64,000 nt of DNA from Delphinus delphis (GCF_949987515.2 NC_082699.1:74744281-74808280), one strand, 5' to 3'; positions 11,996-24,313 are shown, counted from the stretch's first letter. The notes: generated from the sequence alone by a model not told the origin. Numbers and translations: made by a program.

Positions 11996-12862
11996 GTTTA
12001 AGCTCTCCTCATCAGTATAGAAGGTCCACGAAATGCATTCAAGTAATAAGAGCGTGTTAGTTGAAATCACAATATGCACATGAAAACCATGGTGACAAGT
12101 AATGCATTACCTATGTTTTTCATTCAGATTCCCACAATTCTAACAGATGTTCTCTCCAGTTACATTTTAATGAACGAGATAATTCTGTGCTTTGTATAGT
12201 TGCCTCATAGGAAAGCACTGTATTCATGAAGTCAATGATGTCCCAATAAATAACGGATAGTGATATCATTGACTGAAGAAACAAACAATTTAGGTTTGGT
12301 TAGCTGTGAAATAAAAAAAAAAAAGGCTGTAATAGTTATGATAACCAAAGAATTTAACAAACATAATACAAGTCTTCCAACTATAATTACCATTCTACTG
12401 CTTTATCATATACAAAAATGCTCATCTAAACACCCGGAGTGTAAAAATATGACTCTTGGCTATGAAAACCACTGCCTGGTATTTCTTTCAGCTCTCTTAT
12501 ATTTCCATTTATTTTAAGTCATCAAGCCAATCCATGTCAACAGATTGAAAAGGATGCTATTTAATTTCGTGTGCAATCACAACATTTTTACCTATGCAAA
12601 GTAAGATAATAAGGATAATTGGGTCTTATGCCTGAAGGCTCAAAGCTATTCTCTGTGAGTGGCAGGAAGGACATTCTCCCATCCTTCATCTCTACCTGGA
12701 TATACAGTGCAGCATGGAAGGTTTGCAACATTTCAAGGAAGAAAGGAACTCCAACCTTATTCTGTAATAAAATGGGCATGTGGATATCAATGGGTCTTCT
12801 TAAAATGTTTTTGGCATATTTTGTAACTTTGTGTATAAGATATTCTCTCTACATTCTAATAT
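11996..12862. other. Unclassified sequence
   Basis: AT-rich, no gene or repeat recognised before the target-site duplication of the small L1 at 12863. Confidence 0.45.
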
Positions 12863-13220
12863 AAGAAGAGGGGAGTTAGTTTCTGCTGTATAACAAAGTG
12901 AATCAGTTATACATATACATACATCCCCATATCTCCTCCTCCTTGCTTCTCCCTCCCACCCTCCCTATCCCACCCCTCTAGGTGGACACAAAGCACCGAG
13001 CTGATCTCTCTGTGCTATGAGGCTGCTTCCCACTAGCTATCTGTTTTACATTTGGTAGTGTATATATGTCCATGCCACTCTCTCACTTCGTCCCAGCTTC
13101 CCCTTCCCCCTCCCCATGTCCTCAAGTCCATTCTCTATGTCTGCGTCGTTATTCCTGTCCTGCCAAGCAATTATACTCCAATGAAGATGTTAAAAAGAAA
13201 AAAAAAAAAGAAGAGGGGAG
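12863..13220 (+). mobile_element. Small 5'-inverted L1 insertion with perfect TSD
   Basis: Bounded by a perfect 13-bp target-site duplication AAGAAGAGGGGAG at 12863-12875 and 13208-13220. The left 288 bp (12876-13163) are the reverse complement of the L1 3'UTR; compare the sense copy at 29395-29640 in this window ('ctagaggggtgggataggga'). From 13164 the sequence switches to sense ('aagcaattatactcc') and runs into poly(A). This is the classic product of twin priming. No coding capacity. The short TSD decay suggests a relatively recent insertion. Confidence 0.92.
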
Positions 13221-13249
13221 AACAAAATCAATGGACATTTCTCTGATAA

Positions 13250-13355
13250 GTACTGTATAAGTATTTTAATCCACACAATTTTATGTGGTGCCTACTTTTA
13301 TTTCTATTACTCAGATGAAGAAATGATGCCCTAAGAGGTTATCTAAATTCTCTTA
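13250..13355 (-). repeat. MIR fragment, minus strand
   Basis: 'ttttaatccacacaatttta' through 'ctcagatgaagaaatgatgc' matches the MIR core in reverse complement; short. Confidence 0.5.
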
Positions 13356-13359
13356 TCTC

Positions 13360-14180
13360 CTTTTTTAAGAAGTTGCAAGAAGAGAGATACAATACTAACC
13401 TTTTCATGTAAAAGGGGATTTTGTTTTGTTTTGTTTTGTCCCAGTGTTCAAATATATTTCTTATCAGGTGTAAGAAGGACTGGCTCAGACAGGACTGGAA
13501 TGTTCCACACAGGCATTTTGGGACATGAAGTTGGGATACCTCAAATTTGTGGTCTCATTTTTTTTTAACACATATTTATTTAGGAATCATACAGCAGGTA
13601 CTAGGCTGGATGGGCAAGGTAGATGGTTTCTTTAACCTCAAAAGGATAATACAGTATACCTTTGTGGTATAATACTTGCTAGGGTAGAGAGAAGATAGAG
13701 CACACATAGGACACTTAATGTAGACTGGGAAACATGAGTTACTAAAGTGAAGTTAGAAGACACAATTTGAAGGGACATCGCAGAGGAAAGGTAAAAGTGA
13801 GATGACAAGCCCCAAATAGATCACAGATTAAAGGTATTGATTCAGGTTGGGAGACAAGGTATAAAAATTGTGTGTGTTGGGTAAAGATTGTTGGGTGTGA
13901 ATGAGAGGTAGGATACAGAGAAACAGAAAATGATAGGAATGTGTGTGGAACAACAAAACAGAGATTTCTTGGAGAAATACAAATTTAGGCTCCTGAAAAA
14001 GTTTTCTACCCCAGGCCAGTCCAGGCTCTTTACATGTAGTTGTGCATAGATAATGGAACCAGAGTAGGAGACACAACAAAGAGTACTGCTGGGGAAATAC
14101 AAGGGTGAAAATTTCTGAAACTAGTGGAATAAAGAATTCATAGCTTTTAATTTATTTTTCTGGTCATAAATCAGTAATAG
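13360..14180. other. Unclassified sequence
   Basis: No gene recognised. Contains a short (GTTTT)n run near 13420-13440. Two overlapping minus-strand open frames near 13830-14100 match nothing known. Confidence 0.4.
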
Positions 14181-14184
14181 TACA

Positions 14185-14590
14185 ACAATGGTTACTCCAT
14201 TTATTGGACAGTTACTATGTACTAGTCTCTGTTCTCTACCAATATTTTTCTCATCTAATCCTTCCAAGCAAGTCTCTTCAGAAGATATTATTATTCCATT
14301 CTATAGATCAGGAAATGAGGCTTGAAACGTTCAGGGGGATTTCCCTAAAGTCATAATAGTAGGAGATAGAAGAGCCAGCATTAAAATATTTGTCTAATTT
14401 TAATTTATTTAACAAATTTTTGTGTGTGTGAAGCCAACTGAACTTCACAAGCATATTCTCCTTTACTCCTCCCAACAAAACTCTGAGAAGTGATTAGTTG
14501 TCTCATCTTATAGATAAGGTAATTTTGGCTAAGAACTGTCAGAATCTTTGTCTAAGATTACAAAGATAGTAAGAACCAACATTTAATCTG
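14185..14590 (-). repeat. Two adjacent MIR fragments, minus strand
   Basis: First copy 14185-14400 ('gacagttactatgtactagt', 'atcaggaaatgaggcttgaa'). Second copy about 14430-14590 ('ctcctcccaacaaaactctg', 'tatagataaggtaattttgg'). Both are reverse-complement MIR. Confidence 0.65.
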
Positions 14591-14594
14591 AATT

Positions 14595-15080
14595 AATTCA
14601 AAGAATGTATGTTGAGTGACTATTATACGCCATACGTTAGGTGCTGAATCAAGAATGTTGAACAAAGTAGACATGGTATTTGCTGTTTTGGATCCAACAG
14701 ACCAGTTTGGAGACAGAAATAGTGAAAGGATCAATTTGTTCTAAGAGGCAAAATCAAAATCAGTTCACAGAGAACTCTTAGCCAATTTAAGCATTCTGGA
14801 TCTTATCCTTAAGTGCAATGGAAAGACACTGCCTTATTGTAAGCAGATGATTTATATTTTTAGAAGACCCTACTGACTGTGGAGAGAGAAGAGGCTTTAT
14901 AAGACCATGTAGAAGGTTTTGAATGGGAACCAGGAAAGGAATTTTAATAGCTTGAATCTAGAGAGTGGGAGTGAACATGGATAGGAGTGGGGCCAATACT
15001 AGGAGCAGAATTTTTAGGACTTACTGGGCTTTAGATACATACAGGATAAAGGGGAATGAGGGCTCTATGGTGACTCTAAA
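14595..15080 (-). repeat. L2 LINE 3' region, minus strand
   Basis: 'aagaatgtatgttgagtgac' through 'taagtgcaatggaaagacac' and 'tgactgtggagagagaagag' follows the L2 3' end in reverse complement. Confidence 0.65.
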
Positions 15081-15084
15081 CCTT

Positions 15085-16660
15085 CCACTGATGTAATTTA
15101 AATAAACAACCAAAACTAGTACTCAGTCCAGGTAGACTAAGTGATTATTTCCTGATGAGACTGACTTTAAGTGAATAATTACCATCTGTGGACCCGATGA
15201 CCTTAATTCAACTGAACACAACACACAGGAGCTAATGTTCTCCATTGGTCACAGCCCAAAAGGCACGTGATCCTGGGAAAATGAACAAGTTGGAAATTTA
15301 GTCACTTGCAAGTTTCACAGCTCCACCCGAAGAGTGCTGATCTGATTTTCTGAGATGTCAATAGGTTTCACTAACTATGAAACAGTTGCGTTTTTAAGAC
15401 GTCTTCATTAAGATAAGGTGCTGATATACCATAATGCAGATTGCAAGGATTTCTTGCAAGTCCCTAGGAGATAAGACAGTGTTTGCACGGGTGGTAATTT
15501 GGCAGAGTGCCAAGCCATACGCCAGCAAGGGCTCCATTAGCATTTCTTCTTGAAACCATATTTTCTGCCTTGACTGTCTGGCAGTTTTGGATTTGCCTCG
15601 GGCTGGTAACTGGCAACTGAGCTGTTAGACCAGATGGCATTTATTTATTTATTTATTTTATAAAGGAAGGAGGAAAAAAGCATGATGCAAATTGCAAAGT
15701 CCATTTTTAGTTATAGAACAGAAAAAAATAAAGGAGAAAAGAAATTGATTTTAAGCAGTTCCAGATGTTACATGCTTTTTTATTTGCAAAGTCACATCTA
15801 AAAGGAACGTGCCATTAAAAACAGAAAACAAAACAAAACAAAAAAACCAGAGAGAAGGAAGAAAATAAAAAAAGAATCTACAGAATAATGTGCAGTTGGA
15901 TTCATTTGTTAGAGTTTGTATTTACAGTGAATAAGGCCAGATTTTTAAGGATAGAGAAAAAAAATCATACAATTTACATATGAATAATTACTTTCATACT
16001 GTGTCTAGATGAGGAACAGAACAGCTTCAGCTGCTGAAAGTTCCAGTGTTGTGTCTTAATCACCAAAGCCCTCTCCAGCCCACCTTGCTTATTCCAGGAG
16101 CCCATCTGTGAGGTTCTATTGTGTTTTGCCTTCTTCATCTGTTTTCTTTTGTCCAAAGCAAGACTTTAATTAGCATCCATTAATAGACTGCCAAGAGCAT
16201 CTTCCATCAGCCTTTAATCTCACTTTAGACGGAGAAGAAACAAAGGGAAATTATAATTCCTGTGATAAACTGTGTCTTGTCCTGAAACTATATGCCAAGA
16301 TTTTCCAAGCCTTAAATTCTAATGTGTCAGGTCTCTTCACTGGGCCCCTGAAGTTTAGATTAGTGATATACTAAGGAAATCAGCACAAATGATTGTAGTG
16401 AACAGGTTTCAGGCCGGTTTGTTAAGTTGGAATTCTTGTCATATATGATCTGGGTTATGTGTCATCTTTGTGGGTTCCACGCCATCCAGAGACCTCATTT
16501 GGTTCTTGAGAGACAAATTACTAGGACAATTCTTAGTCTTCCTGGAGCGGACCCTCAGACGTGGTGTTTCCAATAAGCTACTGCATGTTGCTAATGCTGA
16601 TGGTCTGTCACAATCTGAGGAACAGGGCTCTAACCTACCATTAAAGGTCTGTCTGTATTA
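15085..16660. other. Repeat-poor unique block
   Basis: About 1.6 kb in which I see no interspersed repeat other than a (TTTA)n run at 15640-15660 and A-rich stretches at 15660-15860. No convincing exon. Mixed-composition segments at 15200-15620 and 16000-16200 look like ordinary single-copy DNA and would be the first places to test for conserved non-coding elements. Confidence 0.45.
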
Positions 16661-16779
16661 GGAATCGGTGTTCAAGGACGTGCCAGCTACACAACTCTGG
16701 AGAGGTTATTTTTCCTCTCCTGGTCTCAGTTCCTTGGTCAGCAAATGGATATATGCTATTGTAGAGTTGAAACCATACA

Positions 16780-16995
16780 AATCAGGAAAAATGACTCTGT
16801 ATTCTTACTCTACTCTGCCATTTACAATCTGTGAGACTTTGAAGTACTTACCTAACATAGCTAAGCTAATGTTTCCTTATTTCTAAATGTGATTACTCTC
16901 CCGGGAAGTTATGAGAATTAAATTACACATTTAGGTAGATATAATATGCCTAATAGAGTGCCTGAAATTTAAGGGGCACTAAATAAATAACAGAT
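16780..16995 (+). repeat. MIR SINE, sense
   Basis: 'ctctgccatttacaatctgt', then 'tgtttccttatttctaaatg', 'aagttatgagaattaaatta' and 'gagtgcctgaaa' follow the MIR order. Confidence 0.75.
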
Positions 16996-17094
16996 ACTTC
17001 TGCCATCCTGTTTTCCTTCTCTCGGCAAATCAATTTTGTCCATGCTCATGATCAGGAAACAGCATAAGTGTAATTGCTTTATAAAAAATAGACT

Positions 17095-17250
17095 TGAAAA
17101 CTAAACTTTTCACTATTAAATGCTTTCTATATGTGAGGCACCATTCTAGGCACAGGAAGTAGAAAAATGAACAAAACAGATGGGGTTCCGCAGACACAGG
17201 AAAGAAAGACAAGACACATGGATGTACAGGTGACATAATTAAAACAAGAT
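17095..17250 (-). repeat. L2 LINE 3' fragment, minus strand
   Basis: 'atatgtgaggcaccattcta' then 'atgaacaaaacagatgggg' is the reverse complement of the L2 3' end. Confidence 0.6.
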
Positions 17251-17254
17251 ATCT

Positions 17255-20055
17255 GATCTTGCCCTTGTTTCCCCAAACCAAATTTGCATCATAAAGTCTG
17301 GAAATCAGTATAAAACAGAAACAGATTCCTTAGATAAGAAAATAAAATGGAGGAACATAAGCTGGTAATTATAAGGTTTTCTTTGTTAACGTGGAACATG
17401 GTAGAACCCATGAATGCTACCACATGCTACCAGAGGAAAGGCTCCTCTGCTCTAGTGAGTGTTAATGTGGTGGAAATGACTCGGATACCTTCATCCCTCT
17501 GCCTCCCATAAGCTGATGCAAGAGCACTGACTTTATTATGCTGAGAACCCAGCCCTCTTCAGCTCCTGCACTCAAACTCAACTCAAGGCTTTTCTTTTTT
17601 TTGCAATTTGTAGCAGGAAGAATGAGGAGTAATGTGTAGAGAAGACAATCATATGAAATGACAATCTGGCAGAAGAAGGAAACTGAGGCTCTGAATCTGC
17701 CTAAGTTTTGGTTAGAACATTAAACCTCACACGAGGTATAGAATGGAGTTTCAGCTGATCTTATCTAGGGCTTAAAAGACAGGAAATGGAGATGATACAT
17801 GGCTTAGACGCAGTAATTTGGTGCTTACTGTTCATGATGGTGATCCTGAGGTATCATGAAAAGGTGACAGAATGTGCAGATAGCTTTGTTAAGAACACCC
17901 AGGACTGCTACATGTATTTCTGCAATACTTACATCACAAATGTTCAAAATGAGACCAAATAAAAAAAACTGTCTTCTCAAGCAACTGACTTTTAGTAGAT
18001 AGGTAATACTGATTGATTCTTGATCATAATTACGGTCTTCTGAAAAGACTGGAGATAGCTATGACCACTAGTCCACATACAGAACAGTTTGGAGGAAGAA
18101 GTGAGAGATGTGTTTAGTCTTTAGTACTGCCACTTAGTGTGTGGTGCTTGAAATCCCTGATAATCTCAATGCTGTGTATTGTATCAGGTTATTGTAAGAC
18201 TGAACAGGAAAATGTTCTAGAAAGAGGCCTCCCAAAATAAAATGAAACAAAATGTTTGGGAAACTGTTAGATTTATAGTAATTACATATTTCACTGGCAA
18301 ACAAGATAACTACATGAAAGAAAAAATCCTGATGTAGAAATTAAACACAAGAACTCTGTACACTACTAAATTTTTTTGTCTGTGCTTAGGCCTTCAAAGA
18401 AAAGAAAACAATCTGGCTAATTAGAGAACACTACAGATGTGGCAAAATAGCCAAGTCTAAAATTGGCCTCAGGTCATGTGGTCCTTGAAAGATAAAACTT
18501 GATCCAGATGATTGCGAATAAATGAAAATAAAACATTTTGTGAAATAAATAAGAAAAACGGCAAATCCCATTTTCAGCTCTTTTTAAAAAATCACAGCAT
18601 AGTCAAGGGGTGGCAAAAAAGAAGAGAATAGAAATTTAGATGTTATCAGGGGGTGGCAAAAAAGAAAAGAATAGAAATTTACATGTTAACTCAAAAACTG
18701 ATTGAATAAAAACTCCATCCTGGACATTTTTGTTTAACTTAGTTTTAATCAAGGTTCTGATATTAACATGCTGTGTTATGTTGGAAAAAAATGACCTAAG
18801 TTTCCTGGAAACGCTTCCACTTAAAGAAAATGGATTTGAAGCTTTCTGTTAGAAATAATAATATATTATTCTACAGCAAGACTTCGGGTACCTTGCAAAT
18901 TGGTTGCACCTGTTTCTGCTTTCTTACATGAATGGTATTAATGCCAATTCACCCTTCCTAGTGAATTTAAGGAATTCATGCTGATTGTGATTCTAGATGG
19001 GAATCTTGTGTTTAAGTCTCTCTCTTGGCCTTTTTGCTCAGAGGCCACCTCCAGCCCTCAGCAGCCCTTCCTACAACAGTCTCTCTCACCCTTCCAGTCG
19101 TCAAGCACTGACGAAACTTGGGGGAAGAGGGCCTTACGGAGGCCTTGGGGATGGGGTGTATTTTAAGTAAAATGCACAGGTTTTCACAAATGTGTTTACA
19201 TAACACTACTTGGACCCTTCAGAGAACATATTTTTTTCCTTTTCAGCAATGTTGGTCACAGTGGAGGTGGTAGGGTAACTGGGAGACTAAGCTCAGAGAG
19301 AGGATGCATGTTCCTACCACGTTACACACAGCCTGGAAAAATTCATTCTCCTTCGAATAAGGCCAACAGCCCCACAAGTAAGCAGGCAAAGTTGGTCTTC
19401 GAACGCTCTGCTTATTCATATGGTACAGTTTTGTTAACTTCTGGAGAAGTCCAAAGATTTTCTCTCCACTTTAGCTCTCTCAGATCAAGAAAAAATAAAG
19501 TGTGATTGATCTTAAAGTAATGCCCCATACCAATATTTGCATCTTTGAACAAGCCTGGAGAGGGCAGAGCTTACAAACAAAATGCTCCCCCCCACCAAAA
19601 AAAAGAAAGAAAAAAAAAAAAAAAGAAAAGGAAAGTGATGGGGGTGATTTTTGCTGGACTGTTTTTAGAGGTGGGAGCTTAACTCCAGAAAGACTGTAAG
19701 ATAGAAATAGAATCCAATCAAATCCATTTAAATATCCATGAGAATGGTGGCCCTGACAGAGGGGAAAGCTGTAAAAAAAAATTTCAGAACAGGATCAGAC
19801 AATAAAGAGATAAGTTGTGTCCTATTAAATGGTTTTAAAAGCACACACAAACTGGCTTAATAATTAGTTTAGATATAAGTTGAATCCATGGGATGTGGGC
19901 TATAAGACTCCATTTGAAGGACATGGCCTTAGAGATCCTTTTCACATTCCTCCATATATATAAAGAGGATGAGGAAAAAAAAATCACCCCTCCTACCTGA
20001 AGCTCCAAGTCTCAGGTTCCCATGAAAACTGTTGGTTAATATGTAATCCCAATTG
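17255..20055. other. Largely unclassified sequence
   Basis: About 2.8 kb with no gene and little recognisable repeat. It holds a 43-bp tandem duplication at 18604-18689 and a poly(A)-rich tract at 19595-19630. Nothing looks like a spliced exon. Confidence 0.4.
18604..18689. repeat. 43-bp tandem duplication
   Basis: Two head-to-tail copies with period 43, marked by 'ggggtggcaaaaaagaa' starting at 18607 and again at 18650. They differ at only a few positions (for example gaagag against gaaaag). Confidence 0.85.
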
Positions 20056-20059
20056 ATTT

Positions 20060-21085
20060 GGTATACAGATAATCCCAAATTTGCTCAGTACAGAAACTTT
20101 TCTGTCCAGGCGCATAGATCTAACCACCTACATGATAACCCCCCCATGATGTTTAACACAGTTCCCGAACTCAGCATGCCCCAAACATGGACTCTTGCCC
20201 TTTCCCTTCACTTATGGTCTTCTCCATCTCATCCTGCCAGTGGCTCAGGCCAAATATCTTGAGGTCATGCTTCACTTTCACCCCTAATTTATCAGCAGAT
20301 CCTTTTGGTCTCCTTTCTAATATACTCAAAATCTGACCACTTCTCAACACCTCTGCTGTTTCTACACTGGTCAAAACCCCCGTTGCCATTCACCTGGCAT
20401 GTTGCTGTACACAGTGTGCTAATCTGTCTCCCAGCTTTTGCCCTGGCATTCCTCACCCCCTCCATACACAATCTCATCTCAGTACAGCAGCTAGAGTCAT
20501 CCTGCTAAGTGCTGTATTACATCATGTCTTGTCATGACACTGCTACCCTCAAAGTTCTGCACTGAGATTTCTTCTCATTCAGAATAACTGTCCAGGAGGA
20601 CCCCACACAGCCTGGACCCCTTCCTCTCCCTGACCTCAGCCCCTCCTTCTTTTCTCCTGCTGTCGCCTGCTCCAGCCATGCTGGCCTTTGGCTGTCCTCC
20701 TGCATGCCAGTCACGTTCCCTTCTCAGTACCTCTGTATCTGCTCCTCCCCCCGCCTGGAATCCTCCTGCCTCAGATTCCACAAGGCAAACGTTTTAATAT
20801 CCTCCAGGTGTTTTTCATGCCACCCTAGTAATTGTTATCTTTTCCAGGAGTCTTTTGTGCCACCCTAGTAACTCAGAAACTCCCTTTTCTTCATGGTAAT
20901 CTCTCCTGAAATATCATGTTAATTTAATTATTATTATTATTATTTTTGTTAGTTTCTCTGCCTTTGCACTCCCCTTGTATTTATGTTTCATGAGGTTGGG
21001 GATATTGATTTTTTTTAGACCCAGCATCTTAAGTGGCGCCTGGCACATAGTAGGTACTGAAGGTTGTAGAATGAATTGATGTGTG
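20060..21085 (+). repeat. L2 LINE, sense, about 1 kb
   Basis: One of the longest L2 copies here, with the usual order: 'cagcagctagagtcatcctg', 'acactgctaccctcaaagtt', 'ctcctgctgtcgcctgctcc', 'cctttgcactccccttgta' and the terminal 'cctggcacatagtaggtact'. A local duplication near 20815-20880 repeats 'gccaccctagtaa'. Internal open frames are decayed L2 or chance. Confidence 0.85.
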
Positions 21086-21089
21086 AGTG

Positions 21090-21480
21090 AGTAGTTTAAC
21101 TGCAGGGAATAACAGACTTAATTCTGAAAATGATGAAGTGAATTATAACTCATAGTGTTAATATTTTCATGTTAAGTTTGAAAATAATCTGAGCTTACTT
21201 GACATTTTAATCACTTATAACAGGAGAATTTGGCATACTAAAGTATAATTTGACAACGTAGAGTACCTAGCAAATTAAATTGATTCCAACTTAAAATGCG
21301 GAATTGAAAATCTGATTTTGCTTGTCATTCTAAGTTGAATAGTCTAAGAAAATTTTACTATATCTGCTAAAAGTATTAGAACATCTTACAATTTTGATTT
21401 ATTAGATTTATAGAAGTTGGTTAAGTGTTTCGGAAACTTAGCTTAAAAAAGAATTGAAGTACTTAAAAGTGAGCATATTA
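21090..21480. other. Unclassified AT-rich sequence
   Basis: No gene or repeat recognised. Confidence 0.4.
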
Positions 21481-21828
21481 GGGCTTCCCTGGTGGCGCAG
21501 TGGTTAAGAAAACACCTGCCAATGCAGGGGACATGGGTTCGAGCCCTGGTCCAGAAAGACACCACATGCCATGGAGCAACTAAGCCTGTGTACCACAACT
21601 ACTGAGCCTGCGCTCTAGAGCCTATGAGCCACAACTACTGAGCCCACATGCCACAACTACTGAGGCCCGTGCTCCTAGAGCCCGTGCTCTGCAACAAGAG
21701 AAGCCACCGCAATAAGAAGCCTGTGCACCACAACAAAGAGTAGTCCCCACTCGCCACAACTAGAGAAAGCACACACGCAGCAACAAAGACCCAACACAGC
21801 CGAAAATAAAAAAAATTTTTAAATAAAT
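21481..21828 (+). mobile_element. CHR SINE, long form, plus strand
   Basis: Starts GGGCTTCCCTGGTGGCGCAG. A full head is followed by three internal 'acaactactgag' units, 'gcaacaagagaagccaccgc', and a body ending 'acccaacacagccgaaaata' plus an A-rich tail. Flanks gagcatatta (21471-21480) and gaacacatta (21829-21838) are a probable decayed TSD. Confidence 0.93.
21493..21546 (+). promoter_or_regulatory. Pol III A and B boxes of the CHR SINE
   Basis: A box TGGCGCAGTGG at 21493-21503 and B box GGTTCGAGCCC at 21536-21546 match the tRNA-type internal promoter in sequence. Whether it is transcribed is not shown by the sequence. Confidence 0.75.
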
Positions 21829-21829
21829 G

Positions 21830-22199
21830 AACACATTAAATTTATAAAGTTTAAAACATGTAATGGACTTTAATTTAGTTGTAAAGGCTGACTTAAAAGT
21901 TTTGTTAATATATTCTGTATTTATAAATAGAAAATAAAATGATTTGTAAATTAAATTTGTGAATTCAAAAGCACAAGAATCAGAGTTAACTTTGTTATAT
22001 TAATGCTTTAAATATTAACTTTTAAAACCAAAGTAACCTTTCAGTTATTTCTATTAATAAAATGTACTTTCAAATACATCAAAAACACATACTGATGGTG
22101 AAAATTCAGACATCAGTACAATGATATTTCATTTTTTGGAGAATTATGTTGCTGGAAGAGAATCATAAGTTTATTCTTAAGTCAAAAACAAATTGTGAA
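21830..22199. other. Unclassified AT-rich sequence
   Basis: No gene or repeat recognised up to the TSD of the old L1. Confidence 0.4.
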
Positions 22200-23179
22200 A
22201 AAAAAATTGTGGTCCCATTTGTTTATTTTTGCTTTTGTTATTTTTGCCTGAGGAGACACATCCAAAAAAAATATTGCTGAGACTGATGTCAAAGAGCATA
22301 CTGCCTATGCTTTCTCCTAGGAGTTTTATGATTTCAAGTCTTAAGCTTAAGTTTTAATCCATTCTGAGTTTATTTTTGTATATGATGTGAGAAATGGTCC
22401 ACCTTTCATTTTTTAACATGTAGCTGTCCAGTTTTCCCAACACCACTTACTGAAGAGATTGTCTTTTTCCTATTGTATATTCTTGCCTCCTTTGTTGTAG
22501 ATGAATTGACCATATGTGCACGGGTTTATTTCTGTGGTTTTTATTCTATTCCATTGCTCTATGTGTCTGTTTTTGCACCAGTACCATGCTCTTTTGATTA
22601 CTATAGCTTTGTAGTATAGTTTGAAATCAAGTAGCATGATACCTCCAGCTTTCTTCTTTGTTTCTCAAGACTGCTTTGGCTATTTGGGGTCTTTTGTGGT
22701 TTGATAAAATTTTAGGATTATTTGTTCTAGTTCTGTGAAAAATTCCATGGATATTTTGGTAGGGATTGTATTGAATCTGTAGATTGCTTTGGGTAGCATG
22801 GGCATTTTAACAATATTATTTCTCCAATACTTGAACACAGAATGTCTTTCCATTTACTTTTTGCACAGCACAGGAAACTATCAACAAGACAAAAAGGCAA
22901 CCTACAGAAGGGTAGGAGATATTTGAAAACAGTATGTCTGATAAGGGGTTAATATCCAAAATACATAAAGAACTCATATAACTCAATATATTAAAAAAGC
23001 AATCTGATTTAAAAATAAACAGAGGACCTGAATAGGCATTTTTCCAAAGAAGTTATACAGATGTCCAACAGCACATGAAAAGATGCTCAACATCACTAAT
23101 TGTCAGGGAAATGTAAGTCAAAACCATAATAAGGTATCATCTCACATATGTCAGAATTGCTATCATCAAAAAGACAAGA
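22200..23179 (+). mobile_element. Older twin-primed L1, left part (host of the young L1)
   Basis: From 22212 to about 22860 the sequence is antisense L1 ORF2 (reverse transcriptase end to C-terminal region). Near 22860 it switches to sense ('ttgcacagcacaggaaacta'), and the two segments are contiguous in L1 order, as expected for 5' inversion by twin priming. The sense part continues to 23179, is cut by the young L1, and resumes at 29687. The near-identical 12-mers aaaaaaattgtg (22200-22211) and aaaaaaactgtg (30428-30439) probably mark the TSD of this older insertion. Confidence 0.9.
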
Positions 23180-24313
23180 GAGAGGTGGAGTCAAGATGGC
23201 GGTGTGGGAAGACGTGGAGTTAGAGTCTCCCCACAACTAGGGTGCCTGCTAGCCGCTGGTGGGGGACTCTGATGCCCAAGGAGATGGGAGGAACCCCAAA
23301 GTGAACTGGTAGGATGTAGGGGGACTGAGGAGTGAGGAGAAGTGGCAGCGAGATAGGATCGGTGCCCCTGAGGCCAGGGAGATCAGGAGAGGCAGGTGGG
23401 AGGGGCCCTCTGGGAAGAGCAGGAGAGGAGCAGAGGGCAACTGACCCATCCACTTGGGCACAGGGAGCCTGCTGAGCTACCAGGCCACTCCGCTTCCTCC
23501 CAAAGCCCCCTCCAGGCCGTGTGGGTCCTTGGGGGCATAGGAAGGAGGCTGGGGAGATCAGGAGAGGCAGGCGGGAGGGTCCCTCCCAGACTGGAGGAGC
23601 AGGAGAGGAGAGGAGGGGAGGGTGTTTGCCTGATGTACTCGAGCCCAGGAAGCCTGCTAGGCTCCCAGGTGATGTCCCCTGTCCTCTGAGACCAGGGGTT
23701 GAGGGCACGCCTGGACCTCTCCTGTTCCTTGAGCCTAAGCCCCACCCCCCACAGCCCCCAGGGCCTTTTCCAGTCCTGTGGGTCCTGAGCATTGGCCCTG
23801 CCCACTGCCCAAACCCTTGCTTAGTACCCGCCCTCTACAGCCAAGTCCTTCCCCCCCCACACACCTTCTTTTTCTTTTCCCTCCTCCTCTTTTTTACTTT
23901 TGTGGTACTGATGTACCTTCTGGTTGTTGATTCATCTATATTTTTATTTTTATATTCTTTCTAACATATCTGTTAGTTTCCTAACCTAATTTTATTTTTT
24001 ACTTTCTTCTTCTTCTTTTTTTTTTTATTGCCGTCCCATGCAGCTTGTGGGATCTTGGTTCACGAGCCAAGGGTTGGGCCAATGCTCCTGCAGTGGGAGC
24101 TCTGAGTCCAAACAACTGGACTAACAGAGAACCTCAGAGCCCAGGGAATATTCATCCGAGTGACATCTCACAGAGTTCCTCAACTCAGCACCAAGACCCA
24201 GCTCTATCCAACAGCCTACAAACTCCAGTGTTGGAAGCCTCAGGCCAAACAACCAGTAAAACAGGCAAACAATCCCATAGGAAAAAAAAAAAAAAAAGGG
24301 ACAGCAAAAAAAT
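23180..24313 (+). promoter_or_regulatory. L1 5'UTR / internal promoter with partial monomer repeat
   Basis: GC-rich leader of the young L1 up to the ORF1 start. The block 'agatcaggagaggcagg' occurs at 23380 and again at 23555, with similar following sequence, giving a repeat of about 175 bp. A pyrimidine-rich stretch lies at 23865-24035. Family knowledge says the L1 5'UTR carries the Pol II promoter; activity is not visible here. Long minus-strand open frames (up to 190 aa) are by-products of the GC richness. Confidence 0.8.

Noticed and set aside
21481..21560. Possible tRNA gene (A and B boxes present)
   Set aside because: The boxes belong to the tRNA-derived head of a CHR SINE; no cloverleaf with a mature 3' end is formed and the element is repeated many times.
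23220..23805. 190-aa and 140-aa minus-strand open frames
   Set aside because: They lie in the GC-rich 5'UTR of the young L1, overlap in different frames and resemble no protein family; low-complexity Pro/Ser-rich text.
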